64,000 nt of DNA, from assembly GCA_028824125.1 (NCBI GenBank), contig JAPPES010000127.1, positions 1 through 64,000 of the forward strand, written 5' to 3'. Origin of the DNA: Candidatus Poribacteria bacterium (GTDB lineage Bacteria; Poribacteria; WGA-4E; WGA-3G). The notes beneath the pieces were generated by a model. That model had not been told where the DNA came from. It saw nothing but the letters and a program-made list of their open reading frames with translations, and did no database searches. Of this stretch, positions 7,054-15,765 are shown one piece after another. How positions within the stretch are numbered: the first letter of the stretch is position 1; each line of letters begins with the position of its first letter. The position numbers and the translations under genes are program-made.

Positions 7054-8979
7054 ATGAAACATTACTTGATATGTGTCGGGCTGCTTTTGATTTCGCCAGT
7101 AGTCTTGGCACAAACATTAACTTGGACATCAATAGATTACCGAGAAGACATGCTCTTGGCAAAAGAACCCGTTATAACGGGGTTTGAAGGCACATCAGTC
7201 GTTGTGGAGTTTGAAACCTTAATAGATACCCCTCCAGCTGTGGCTTACTACGGTGTTCCACATACAGAAGGCAACTTGACAACTCCACGTTATCGTAAGG
7301 TTGCAAAGGGAACACACATTGAAGACAACAAAAAACGGCATCAAATCAAAATGGATATATCTAAACTTGAGGATGTGCATTACGATACTGGCTTGATTGC
7401 TAATAATGGTGGTACGATAGTTTATCGCATAGAGATTTTCGATTCACGGGTCCAGACAACACGTGCTTATGACCGGCGTTTGCGCTACAAACGGGATGGA
7501 GAACCGAAGACCGGTACCTACACATCACTTGTCACCTTGACAGAAGGGCCTTTTGTCGATCTTGTTACGCATGATTCTGCAATCATCTCTTGGGAAACAG
7601 ATACCCCAACGGAAGGAAGGGTTTTGTCGGACAATCGAGAATTTTTGTCCTTGGATCCTTCAATCCGACATGAAGTCCGTCTTACAAAACTCAAACCGAA
7701 TACCGTCTATTCCTATCAGGTAAATTACGGTGTCTACACACCACCGTATACTTTCAAAACAGCACCTGCACAGGGAACAAGAACCTCTTTTAAGTTTGGA
7801 TTTATGTCGGATTCGCGGGCTGGAGTCGGTGGAGGAGAACGCGCACAGAATGGAGTCAATGCGAAAGACCTTGGACGTTTTGCAATAGAACTCTATAACA
7901 AAAAAGCGGATTTTGTCTGTTTCGGTGGTGACCTCATCAACGGTTATACCTCTGATGTGCAGGATTTTGAGTGGCAACTTGAAACGTGGAAACGGACAAT
8001 TCAACCTGTCGGGGCGAATATACCATTTTATGAATCCATTGGGAATCATGAGCAGGTTGGGAAGTATTTCAAAGTTGAAGCACCACATCTCAAACAAGAC
8101 GAATACTATATCCAATTTACTGGCACAGTCGGAGCAGAAAGTGCTGAAGCGATTTTCGCAAAAGAGTTTGTCAATCCGCGCGGGAGTCGCTACGAATTGG
8201 GTGTGCCAAAGCCGGAAACAAAAGGCAGACGTGATATGGGCGGTGAGGATGTTGGACCATCTTACGATGAAAACGTTTATTCATTCACTTATAGCAGGAT
8301 TCATTTTATATCTCTGAACTCAAATTATTGGTCAACAGGGTATAGGAATTTAAGCGCGTTCGGTCAAAAATCGCAGGATAAAACAGCGATCAATCTTGCC
8401 CTAAAACACCTCGGCGGCAATAGGGAAGGATATGTTATGCCAAACCAGATGGAATGGCTGCAGAAAGAATTGGATGCTGCACAAAAAGACCTGAATGTGG
8501 ATTGGGTTTTCATCATTCTCCATGAGCCTCCTTTTCCGAACGGTGGGCATGTCAAAGATGCAATGTATTGGGGAACTCCAGGACAAGGTGAACGTGGTGG
8601 TTACAACGATAAAAATGTCCCGATGGGTGATGTGCTTGATATGCGAAATACGTTTTGGAAAATTGTGTCAAGTAAGTCCAAAGTGTTAGGCGTGCTTTGT
8701 GGTGACGAACATAACTACAGTCGTACTATGATAGATTCAACAATCAATCCAGAATTCAAGTTTCCTGTATGGCAGATTATCAGTGGCGGATGTGGTGCGC
8801 CATATTACGTTCAAGACAAAACTGTGCCGTGGGTTGACAAGGTTAAAGCTTTCGCTATTGATAAACATTTCTGTTTGTTTTCAGTTGATGGGACGCAAAT
8901 TGGGTTGGAAGTCTACAATGACAGCAACCAAAAGTTAGATAGCATTTCTAATCTGACAACAATTCGCGATATGCAATAG
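7054..8979 (+). CDS. secreted purple-acid-phosphatase-like metallophosphoesterase
   Basis: A 641-residue exported enzyme expected to hydrolyse phosphate esters outside the cytoplasm. Residues 1-19 form a signal peptide (cleavage after VLA). A fibronectin-like N-terminal region (about 150-245, ending FKTAPAQGT) resembles the purple acid phosphatase N-terminal domain. The calcineurin-like domain follows with FMSDSRAG near 248 (DxR rather than the usual DxH), GGDLINGY near 290, GNHE at about 330, a lone His in ILHEPPF near 490, and GDEHNYSR near 550 in place of GHxH. ATG at 7054 is chosen because AAGGAAACGG precedes it and it begins the signal peptide. It lies just upstream of the phosphate-uptake operon, which suggests phosphate scavenging. 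Substrate is not determinable. Confidence 0.82.
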   Translation: MKHYLICVGLLLISPVVLAQTLTWTSIDYREDMLLAKEPVITGFEGTSVVVEFETLIDTPPAVAYYGVPHTEGNLTTPRYRKVAKGTHIEDNKKRHQIKMDISKLEDVHYDTGLIANNGGTIVYRIEIFDSRVQTTRAYDRRLRYKRDGEPKTGTYTSLVTLTEGPFVDLVTHDSAIISWETDTPTEGRVLSDNREFLSLDPSIRHEVRLTKLKPNTVYSYQVNYGVYTPPYTFKTAPAQGTRTSFKFGFMSDSRAGVGGGERAQNGVNAKDLGRFAIELYNKKADFVCFGGDLINGYTSDVQDFEWQLETWKRTIQPVGANIPFYESIGNHEQVGKYFKVEAPHLKQDEYYIQFTGTVGAESAEAIFAKEFVNPRGSRYELGVPKPETKGRRDMGGEDVGPSYDENVYSFTYSRIHFISLNSNYWSTGYRNLSAFGQKSQDKTAINLALKHLGGNREGYVMPNQMEWLQKELDAAQKDLNVDWVFIILHEPPFPNGGHVKDAMYWGTPGQGERGGYNDKNVPMGDVLDMRNTFWKIVSSKSKVLGVLCGDEHNYSRTMIDSTINPEFKFPVWQIISGGCGAPYYVQDKTVPWVDKVKAFAIDKHFCLFSVDGTQIGLEVYNDSNQKLDSISNLTTIRDMQ

Positions 8980-9047
8980 TTGTTTATGAAAAACAACAAT
9001 TTTGTATTATTTTTGTAACAATTGAGTGTTATAATTTAATATAAACG

Positions 9048-9084
9048 TGAGTTTGGTATAAGCAATTTTTTGTAGCGTAAACTG
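9048..9084 (+). repeat. dispersed repeat shared with the pstC-pstA gap
   Basis: The sequence around AAGCAATTTTTTGTAGCGTA here matches 11480-11517, including the upstream CGTGAGTTTGGT/CGTAAGCTCGGT. It forms the left part of a composite of repeats running to 9224, between the phosphatase and pstS genes. Confidence 0.55.
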
Positions 9085-9089
9085 TTAGT

Positions 9090-9125
9090 AAATCAACGGT
9101 ATGAATGCCATTTAGGCATTCCCCG
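9090..9125 (+). repeat. REP-like palindromic repeat, copy 2
   Basis: Identical as far as I can read to 318-353 (AAATCAACGGTATGAATGCC and following). Here it abuts a second repeat type at 9126-9224. Confidence 0.7.
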
Positions 9126-9224
9126 CCTCGCCAGCAGCAGGTGTACATCTCTGCTGGCAAGGTTTCCTAACCTTGCCACATTACCCGATTTATTTTTCAA
9201 TCTTCATACAGTTTGTGCTACAAG
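9126..9224 (+). repeat. partial copy of the MITE at 34624-34777
   Basis: Shares with 34680-34777 the segments AGCAGGTGTACATCTCTGCTGG (in reverse complement), GGTTTCCTAACC, a T-rich stretch and the end CTTCATACAGTTTGTG. The left half of the full element is missing. The end AGTTTGTGCTACAA is shared by repeats at 11552-11565 and 51541-51554. Confidence 0.6.
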
Positions 9225-9244
9225 CAGAATAAGCGTGAGGAAAA

Positions 9245-10171
9245 TTGGTGACAAAAAGAAACTGGATAAGTTACGCTATCATAAGCATTTTCGTCTTTTT
9301 AGTATGTGGTTTTGTCATCCTTGGTCGTTCATCTGATAAAACAGAAGTAAACGGAGCCGATAAAGAAACGGGACGATCTATTATTAAGAACAAAGGTTCT
9401 GACACAATGGTAAACTTAGCGCAGGCGTGGGCAGAAGCATATAGAGGTGTTGCTGATACTGTGTCTGTTGAAGTAGCTGGAGGCGGGTCAGGAACAGGCG
9501 TTGCCGCGTTAATCAACGGCACTGTGGATATTGCAAACTGCAGTCGTCAGGTGAAGGACAAGGAAAAGCAAAAAGCCTTAGAGAACACAGGTAAAAAACC
9601 TATTGAGTTTATTGTTGGATATGATGCACTCGCTGTTTACGTTCACAAAGAAAACCCTTTGGACAAAATTACTATTCCGCAACTTGCAGACATATATGGT
9701 GAGGAAGGGAACATAACCAAGTGGGATCAGCTTGGCATTGCAAATTCTGGATGCAAAAGTGATAAAATTATCCGAATCAGTCGCCAATCCAACTCTGGGA
9801 CATATTTTTATTTCAGAGAAGCACTACTTGGTAAAGATCGTGACTTTGAACTGGGCTCGTTAGATTTACACGGTTCCAAAGACGTAGTGGAAGTTATCGG
9901 ACGAACACCTTGCTCTATCGGTTATAGCGGAATGGGATATGCAACTGATCATGTAAAGATGTTAGAAGTGGCAATAACTTCAGATGAACCGTATTACGCT
10001 CCGAACCTTGAGAACGTTATTGCCAAAACATATCCAATTGCGCGTCCATTGTATATGTATTCTCTCGGTGAACCGACAGGGGAAGCGAAGGTATATCTGG
10101 ATTGGATTTTTTCTGAAGAGGGACAAAAGATCGTTGAGGAACTCGGTTTTGTGCCGTTAGAAAGTAAGTAA
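9245..10171 (+). CDS. pstS: phosphate ABC transporter substrate-binding protein
   Basis: The extracytoplasmic phosphate receptor of the Pst importer. After an N-terminal membrane anchor or uncleaved signal (about 8-28), the PBP-like fold begins with the phosphate-loop motif KGSDTM near residue 50, then VAGGGSGTG near 77, DIANCSRQ near 95, RQSNSGTYFYF near 180 and GYSGMGYA near 223, all typical of PstS. A cysteine at 21 (FLVCGF) is not in a convincing lipobox. Start is TTG at 9245 or, with equal merit, GTG at 9248; GAGG lies at 9236-9239. It leads an eight-gene co-directional set ending with phoU. No clear Pho box was found. Confidence 0.9.
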   Translation: MVTKRNWISYAIISIFVFLVCGFVILGRSSDKTEVNGADKETGRSIIKNKGSDTMVNLAQAWAEAYRGVADTVSVEVAGGGSGTGVAALINGTVDIANCSRQVKDKEKQKALENTGKKPIEFIVGYDALAVYVHKENPLDKITIPQLADIYGEEGNITKWDQLGIANSGCKSDKIIRISRQSNSGTYFYFREALLGKDRDFELGSLDLHGSKDVVEVIGRTPCSIGYSGMGYATDHVKMLEVAITSDEPYYAPNLENVIAKTYPIARPLYMYSLGEPTGEAKVYLDWIFSEEGQKIVEELGFVPLESK

Positions 10172-10189
10172 AAGGAATATCCTACATAA

Positions 10190-11452
10190 ATGAAATTTCT
10201 CCAAATCTGTTTCTCGTTTAGAGGGAGAATCAACAGAGCAGCGTGGTGGCTGCTGAATTTGCCAATCTTTACAATCTTTGCAATCTCCGTAATTGCTTAT
10301 GATTTTCCTACCAAAATTTCACTCGGATTTATTCCATTATTAGTCCTTGCTTGGGTTCACTTAGCAGTTACCGCAAAACGTTGGCATGACAAAGACAAGC
10401 CGACGTGGTGGGTCCTGTTTCATTTTATCCCGTTGGTGGTTTTTGTACATTTATTCCAGTTCTCGTCTGGGGGGTGGATATTAATATATCTGATAGCAAT
10501 TATCAATGGGCTTTGGGCACTCTTTGAATTGGGATTTATGAAAGGCACAGAAGGGAGTAATCAGTACGGACCGGACTCAGAAACCTCCTCCGAATCTGTA
10601 ATTGATGTTTATATAAGTTTATGTGGAATTAGTTCAATTATCTTCGTTTTTGGTATTTTCTTTTTCGTCTTCAAGGAGGGAGCAGGATTTTTATTTAGTG
10701 GTTTAAATGTGTGGGAGTTTCTAACGAGTGAAGCGTGGTACCCAACGTCCCTCAATAATAAAAGGTACGGCACTTTCGCTTTAATTCTTGGAACATTGAG
10801 TGTCACAGTGTTAGCAATGTTAATCGCCGTCCCCTTTGGTCTTGGTGCAGCGATCTTTGTGTCGGAATTCTGTAGTCCAAAGTTGAAGGAAACATTCAAG
10901 ATTGTTATCGAATTTCTCGCTGCAATCCCATCAGTTGTATGGGGATTCATCGGCTTAACGGTGATGAATCAGTTGATTATCGCGGTTTTTAATGCGCCAA
11001 TTGGTTTAACGATGTTAAACGGTGGTATTATGCTGGCACTTATGAGTGTGCCGATTATCGTTTCAATTGCGGAGGATGCGCTGAAAGCGGTACCAGATTC
11101 CTACCGTGAAGCAGCAGAAGCGCTCGGTGCAACCCGATGGCAAGTAATTTACCGTGTGCTTTTACCTGCAGCAAAAAATGGGTTATTGGCAGCGGTTTTA
11201 CTCGGCGCAGCTCGTTCTATTGGCGAAACCATGGCAGTCTTGATGGCAACAGGACACTCAGTTAATATCCCGACAAGCCCGCTCTCTTGGATTCGAACGC
11301 TCACAGCAACAATTGCAGCGGAATTAGGTGAAGTGGCACGAGGTGATGAACATTATCAAGTGTTATTTATCATCGGTATCCTACTTTTTTCTATCACGTT
11401 TGTAGTGAACCTCATCGCTGATTTGGTTATCAAGGGTATTCGACAAAGTTAA
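10190..11452 (+). CDS. pstC: DUF805-PstC fusion, phosphate ABC transporter permease
   Basis: Residues about 1-127 are a DUF805 membrane domain: FRGRINRAAWWL at the start, VTAKRWHDKDKPTWW near 62, and FMKGTEGSNQYGPD closing it at about 117-130. The remainder is a PstC permease with the GTLSVTVLAM core, IEFLAAIPSVVWGFIGL and the ATPase-contact EAA loop YREAAEALGATRWQVIYRVLLP near 305. PstC forms half of the phosphate channel with PstA in the inner membrane. There is no stop or start between the two domains, so they form one polypeptide of 420 residues (ordinary PstC is about 300). The fusion is unusual; DUF805 function is unknown. The gene follows pstS after 18 bases. Confidence 0.88.
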   Translation: MKFLQICFSFRGRINRAAWWLLNLPIFTIFAISVIAYDFPTKISLGFIPLLVLAWVHLAVTAKRWHDKDKPTWWVLFHFIPLVVFVHLFQFSSGGWILIYLIAIINGLWALFELGFMKGTEGSNQYGPDSETSSESVIDVYISLCGISSIIFVFGIFFFVFKEGAGFLFSGLNVWEFLTSEAWYPTSLNNKRYGTFALILGTLSVTVLAMLIAVPFGLGAAIFVSEFCSPKLKETFKIVIEFLAAIPSVVWGFIGLTVMNQLIIAVFNAPIGLTMLNGGIMLALMSVPIIVSIAEDALKAVPDSYREAAEALGATRWQVIYRVLLPAAKNGLLAAVLLGAARSIGETMAVLMATGHSVNIPTSPLSWIRTLTATIAAELGEVARGDEHYQVLFIIGILLFSITFVVNLIADLVIKGIRQS

Positions 11453-11479
11453 CAAGCACTATAGTAAAGCCTATAATTA

Positions 11480-11565
11480 ACGTAAGCTCGGTCCAAGCAA
11501 TTTTTTGTAGAGCAAACTTTCAGTTTGCGTTCTACGGATGCACAAACTGGAAAGTTTGTGCTACA
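11480..11565 (+). repeat. two-hairpin repeat between pstC and pstA
   Basis: GTAGAGCAAACT/AGTTTGCGTTCTAC forms one hairpin (11507-11535) and CACAAACTGGAAAGTTTGTG another (11541-11560). The segment 11537-11565 recurs at 51526-51554; the left part recurs at 9048-9084. It ends eight bases before the pstA start and could influence translation or RNA stability inside the operon. Confidence 0.65.
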
Positions 11566-11572
11566 GGGAAGT

Positions 11573-12490
11573 ATGAATAACAATACAGATATATCCCCAG
11601 AAGCAATGTTTACGGAAACAGACATCGGAAGACGAAATAGATTTATAGAAAACGTCTTCAAAACATTCTTTTTTATAATGACTTGTCTGATGATTCTGCC
11701 GTTACTCCTCATTATCGGATACCTTTTCTATAAAGCACTACCAGTGCTCTCTCTTGACTTTTTATTTACAAATCCAAAGGATAACATGCGTGCTGGTGGA
11801 TTGTGGGCACCTTTCCTTGGCACAATATATCTGGTTGTGGTTTCGCTATTAGTTGCAGCACCGATCGGTGTATTCTCTGCGGTGTATCTTAACGAGTATG
11901 CACGTGATAATTGGTTCACCCGAATTGTTAACTTAGCAGTCGTAAATCTGGCAGGTGTGCCAAGTATTGTGCATGCGTTGTTTGGTGTGGGAGCATTTGT
12001 GTTGTTCGCTGGTTTGGGCGAGTCAATTTTGGCAGCATCCCTCACGTTGGCAATTATGACGCTCCCGGTTATCATCGCCAGCACGACTGAGGCACTGAAA
12101 GCGGTGCCGATGTCCTTCCGAGAGGCGTGTTGGAATCTCGGTGCCACACGTTGGCAAACAATCAGGCGAATTGTGCTACCCAATTCAATCAGCGGTATCT
12201 TAACAGGTGTTATTTTACAGGTATCTCGCGCAGCTGGTGAAACAGCACCGATTATGTTTACTGGGGCAGTATTCTATAAAGCCATTGCGGAAGGAAACTT
12301 TTTGGCATATAATATAGGAGACCAGTGTATGGCACTTTCATTACACCTCTATACGATTTCAACACAGGTGCCGGATGTGGCAGAAGGCATTCCTTATGGT
12401 ACAGCAATTGTGTTGGTCGGTAGTGTTCTACTTGTAAACGCTGCGGCAATTGTGCTACGGGTATATCTCAGAACGCGAAAGAAGTGGTAA
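11573..12490 (+). CDS. pstA: phosphate ABC transporter permease PstA
   Basis: A 305-residue inner-membrane permease that pairs with PstC. It has an N-terminal transmembrane segment (FKTFFFIMTCLMILPLLLII), the GLWAPFLGTIYLVVVSLLVA core, NLAGVPSIVHALFGV and the EAA-type coupling loop FREACWNLGATRWQTIRRIVLP near residue 185. The ATG at 11573 is chosen because the upstream extension is encoded by a repeat element; AGGGA lies only a few bases before it, a short spacing. A 93-base gap without obvious terminator precedes the K+ channel gene. Confidence 0.9.
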   Translation: MNNNTDISPEAMFTETDIGRRNRFIENVFKTFFFIMTCLMILPLLLIIGYLFYKALPVLSLDFLFTNPKDNMRAGGLWAPFLGTIYLVVVSLLVAAPIGVFSAVYLNEYARDNWFTRIVNLAVVNLAGVPSIVHALFGVGAFVLFAGLGESILAASLTLAIMTLPVIIASTTEALKAVPMSFREACWNLGATRWQTIRRIVLPNSISGILTGVILQVSRAAGETAPIMFTGAVFYKAIAEGNFLAYNIGDQCMALSLHLYTISTQVPDVAEGIPYGTAIVLVGSVLLVNAAAIVLRVYLRTRKKW

Positions 12491-12583
12491 TATTTTAAGT
12501 ACGGAAGACTTGAAGGTGCTACAAGCTGGTAACCTCGTTTCCAAACAGAAGTTTACCATCTTGCCTAAAAGGCGTAAAATAGG

Positions 12584-13342
12584 ATGTTGCCCATGTTGAA
12601 TGATGTTAATGGAGCACAATTTGACCGACAAAAAAAATTGAGGGAAATCGTTGAAGGGGCTGTCTTTAGCGGAATTATTCAATTTCTGATTCTTGCCTCT
12701 GCAGTTGCCTTCGTACTAGAGACAGAACCAGCATTAGATAAGTATGAAAATTACTTTACAATTGTAGATTGGACTTTTCTGGTACTGTTTTCAGTGGAAT
12801 ATATATTACGTATCTACACCGCACCGGTCAAAAAAGAGTTTATATTTAGTTTCTTTGGGATCGTTGATCTCCTTGCAATTTTACCGGCTCTCGTGCTGAT
12901 TCCTGGGTTTCGTGTGCTACGTGTTCTCAGATTCTTACGTGTGTTCAGAATTTTTAAAGCTACCCGATTCATCTTGGCAGTGGATAGAATGATTGATGCA
13001 TTAGGTGGAGTCAAAAGGGAACTTCTGGCGCTTGTAATTCTATCCTCATTGTTAGTTTATTTAGCTGCCTGTGGCATTTGGTTCTTTGAAAAAGATGCAC
13101 AACCTGAGGATTTTGGGTCTATCCTTGATTCGATGTGGTGGGCAATTGTATCACTAACCACAATCGGATATGGCGATGTATATCCTGTAACTCCTGGTGG
13201 CAAAATTTTCACTGCTTTGGTGGCTTTAGTCGGTGTAGGACTTATCGCTATCCCATCTGGATTGTTAGCTTCTGTCTTGACTGAAGCACGGGTGGAAGAA
13301 GAACTACAAGAAGAGGAAAATGGTGCGGAAGATGAAAAATAA
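12584..13342 (+). CDS. voltage-gated K+ channel, six-transmembrane type
   Basis: An ion-transport-domain channel of 252 residues. S4 is visible as an arginine ladder (RVLRVLRFLRVFRIFKATR, about 105-123), and the pore carries the K+ selectivity filter TTIGYGDVYP near 201-210. The C-terminus is very acidic (EARVEEELQEEENGAEDEK). It conducts K+ across the inner membrane; voltage gating is inferred from S4. ATG at 12584 or 12593 (AGGA eight bases upstream of the latter) may be used. Its end overlaps the following ATPase gene by 23 bases, so it is embedded in the phosphate operon, which is unusual. A counter-ion or membrane-potential role during phosphate uptake is only a hypothesis. Confidence 0.87.
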   Translation: MLPMLNDVNGAQFDRQKKLREIVEGAVFSGIIQFLILASAVAFVLETEPALDKYENYFTIVDWTFLVLFSVEYILRIYTAPVKKEFIFSFFGIVDLLAILPALVLIPGFRVLRVLRFLRVFRIFKATRFILAVDRMIDALGGVKRELLALVILSSLLVYLAACGIWFFEKDAQPEDFGSILDSMWWAIVSLTTIGYGDVYPVTPGGKIFTALVALVGVGLIAIPSGLLASVLTEARVEEELQEEENGAEDEK

Positions 13343-14087
13343 AATTGAGATTTCCGAGCTGAAGGTTCATTATGGAGACACACCTGCACTGAACGGAGTT
13401 TCCTTTGATGTCTACGAAAACGAAATTCTCGGTATCATCGGTCCGGCACAGTCGGGTAAAACAACTTTGTTAAAAGTCATCAATCGAACGTTGGAATTTA
13501 CCCAAGACACTACCGTTGAAGGCTCTGTAAAACTTGATGGTGTTGACATCAATTCAATTGGGGATGTGCACGGGTTGCGTAGACGTATCGGGATGGTACT
13601 GCCGTTACCGGTAGGGTTGCCACTGTCTATCTATGATAACGTGGCATTTGCACCGAGAACTGCAGGAATGCGTAAAAAAGCAGAATTAGATGTGATCGTT
13701 GAGCGATGCCTTCAACAAGCAGCACTATGGGATGAAGTCAAAGACCGATTGGATAGTCTCGGCACGAAACTTTCAGGTGGGCAGCAGCAGCGATTGACAA
13801 TTGCAAGAGCCTTATCCCATCAACCGGAAGTTTTGTGTCTTGACGAATTTTCTATCGCAGTTGATCCAATAACTACGATGCGTATTGAAGATGTCCTCAA
13901 AACACTAAAAAATGAGATGACAATTTTACTCGTCACAAATTTAGTTCAGCAAGCAAAACGGTTGGCAAATCGCACTGCTTTTATGCTAAACGGAGACCTG
14001 ATAGAAATTGATAACACGGATGTAATTTTTTCTGAAAATCCTTCAAATCAAGCCACGTACGACTATGTGAATGGTAACTTTGGATAG
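13320..14087 (+). CDS. pstB: PstB-like ATPase 1, lacking Q-loop Gln and switch His
   Basis: An ABC ATPase of 255 residues, PstB-like in length and in SIYDNV and LSGGQQQR blocks. Walker A is GPAQSGKTT (41-49), the signature LSGGQ is intact (151-155), and Walker B has D175-E176. Two catalytic features differ from PstB: the Q-loop Gln is Pro (GMVLP, residue 95) and the H-switch His is Asn (LVTN, residue 207). It should bind ATP and offer a working signature to a partner but be a poor catalyst itself. ATG at 13320 has AAGAGGAAA upstream and overlaps the K+ channel gene. It is 21 bases before the second ATPase gene, with which it may form a heterodimer. Confidence 0.85.
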   Translation: MVRKMKNKIEISELKVHYGDTPALNGVSFDVYENEILGIIGPAQSGKTTLLKVINRTLEFTQDTTVEGSVKLDGVDINSIGDVHGLRRRIGMVLPLPVGLPLSIYDNVAFAPRTAGMRKKAELDVIVERCLQQAALWDEVKDRLDSLGTKLSGGQQQRLTIARALSHQPEVLCLDEFSIAVDPITTMRIEDVLKTLKNEMTILLVTNLVQQAKRLANRTAFMLNGDLIEIDNTDVIFSENPSNQATYDYVNGNFG

Positions 14088-14108
14088 CAGCAGAGAGGGG
14101 TATCTCAC

Positions 14109-14882
14109 TTGGAAACGAATAACTACAGCATTGAAACCGAGAACCTTAGTCTTTGGTACGGTGATTTTCAAGCACTTATAGATGTGAGTGTGAATATCCC
14201 TGCTGGTAAAATCACATCACTTATTGGTCCTTCGGGATGTGGAAAGACGACACTGCTCCGTTGTTTTAACCGAGTAAATGAACGTTACGGGAACGTTACA
14301 ACAAAAGGTAAGATTCAAATTTTAGGAAAAAATATATACGATCCAGATGTTTCGCTATTGGAACTGCGAAAAACAGTGGGTATGGTCTTTCAACGTCCAA
14401 ATCCGCTGCCGATTTCAGTTTATGATAACATACTATTCGGTTTGCGCATTCATTCTCCATTTAGAAGTTTGACGCGCTCACAATCTGATGAGATCGTCCA
14501 GGAAGCACTTACCTCTGTTTTTCTGTGGGATGACCTGAAAGATAAACTGAAGACACGAGCAACATCATTGCAACTTGAGCAGCAACAAAAACTCTGTATC
14601 GCGCGCCTATTGCCCCTCAAACCGCAGATTATCTTAATGGATGAACCGTGTTCGGCACTTGATGCGAAAGGCACTCTCGCTGTTGAAGAGTTGATGTCGG
14701 TTCTTTCGGGGACTTACACGTTTTTAATCGTGACGCATAATATGGCACAGGCACGCAGAGTTAGCAGTGAGTGTATTTATATGTTTCTGGGAGAACTTAT
14801 TGAACACAGGGAAACACAAGCTCTGTTTGAAACCCCTGAACACCCAAAAACAGCAGATTATGTGCAGATGCGATATGGATAG
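14109..14882 (+). CDS. pstB: PstB-like ATPase 2, degenerate ABC signature
   Basis: A 257-residue PstB-like ABC ATPase. Walker A GPSGCGKTT starts at residue 41 after the leading Ile-Gly, the Q-loop Gln is present (GMVFQRPNPLP, Q95), Walker B is ILMDEP (D178-E179) with SALD D-loop, and the switch His is present (VTHNMAQA, H210). The ABC signature, however, reads LQLEQ instead of LSGGQ (154-158) although the following QQQKLCIAR matches. This is the reverse of the first ATPase, which keeps the signature but lacks Gln and His. Start is TTG at 14109 after AGAGGGG. The pattern suggests a heterodimer with one consensus ATP site. Confidence 0.87.
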   Translation: METNNYSIETENLSLWYGDFQALIDVSVNIPAGKITSLIGPSGCGKTTLLRCFNRVNERYGNVTTKGKIQILGKNIYDPDVSLLELRKTVGMVFQRPNPLPISVYDNILFGLRIHSPFRSLTRSQSDEIVQEALTSVFLWDDLKDKLKTRATSLQLEQQQKLCIARLLPLKPQIILMDEPCSALDAKGTLAVEELMSVLSGTYTFLIVTHNMAQARRVSSECIYMFLGELIEHRETQALFETPEHPKTADYVQMRYG

Positions 14883-14981
14883 GTAAAATCTGCGTTTATT
14901 TTCAAAGTTTGTAACTTCAAAAGGTTTTTACCATACGCCTATTCGGAGAAAGGCATTCAGTTTCATTAGAATGCTAATATC

Positions 14982-15713
14982 ATGAAGAGGGCAGAATTAA
15001 TATTTCAGAGCATCGCCTTAATTACATTGGCAGTTGCATTCATACTTTTTTGGAATTTCGGCAAAGGTATGTCCTTTGTAGAAAATGGTTTGCTATCTGA
15101 TACAACTGCTACAGACTCTTATGCTGTTCTGCAAGAAAATCTCAATCGGATGATTCCTGTTCTATTGGGATCTATATTATTGAGTGTTGCAATTGCTTTT
15201 TACTTGGAAGAATATTTGGTACGAACAAATTGGAAATATCAAATTATAGCGAGGCAAATTGTAATATTGGCATCTATCCCATCGTTATTATACGGATTGT
15301 TGGGGCTTTACTTTTTTGTTTTTCAGTCGGAAAAAGGTTCGTTTTTCACGCACGCGTTAACTGTTGTTTTACTTGTAATGCCGAGGACGATTCAGTCAAC
15401 GCAAAGGGCTATTAGAGGCGTTGACATATCAATTCGTGAAGCGGCTTTCGCTTTAGGTGCAAAAAAATGGCGAGTGATAGTTGATCATGTTTTTCCGCAC
15501 GCTTTTTCTGCTATTATGGCTGGAATTTTTACTGTGATTTCACGTGCGCTTGCCGTTGCTGCGCTAATCATCGTAGTTTATGTATGGACAAAACATACGC
15601 TGCAATCAGGAGATACTTTTTATATACCAGGTAGTGCAATTGTTCTACTACTATCGTCACTGCTATCCAGTGTTTTCTCAAGTTTTCTTGAAGCGAAAAC
15701 GAATTGCACCTAA
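14982..15713 (+). CDS. third Pst-type permease, PstA/PstC-like
   Basis: A 243-residue permease, shorter than PstA or PstC. It shows an N-terminal membrane segment (IALITLAVAFILFWNF), VLLGSILLSVAIAFYLEEYL, a helical pair around ASIPSLLYGLLGLYFF and the EAA coupling loop IREAAFALGAKKWRVIVDHVFP (about 151-172). The loop is conserved enough to contact an ABC ATPase. It lies between the second and third ATPase genes, 99 bases after the former. A second phosphate or phosphonate-like membrane pore made with PstC or as a homodimer is possible, but no separate binding-protein gene accompanies it. It is divergent from pstA in the same operon, so not a recent duplicate. Confidence 0.75.
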   Translation: MKRAELIFQSIALITLAVAFILFWNFGKGMSFVENGLLSDTTATDSYAVLQENLNRMIPVLLGSILLSVAIAFYLEEYLVRTNWKYQIIARQIVILASIPSLLYGLLGLYFFVFQSEKGSFFTHALTVVLLVMPRTIQSTQRAIRGVDISIREAAFALGAKKWRVIVDHVFPHAFSAIMAGIFTVISRALAVAALIIVVYVWTKHTLQSGDTFYIPGSAIVLLLSSLLSSVFSSFLEAKTNCT

Positions 15714-15765
15714 ATATTTTGATTTTACGGCAGCTATTAGCTTTTATATAAGGATCTGACGAAGC

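Noticed and set aside
7660..8115. Minus-strand 151-codon frame within the phosphatase gene
   Set aside because: Antisense shadow of a gene with clear catalytic motifs; composition is unlike a real protein.
10609..10950. Minus-strand frame of 113 codons in pstC
   Set aside because: Antisense to the start of the PstC domain; no start signal.
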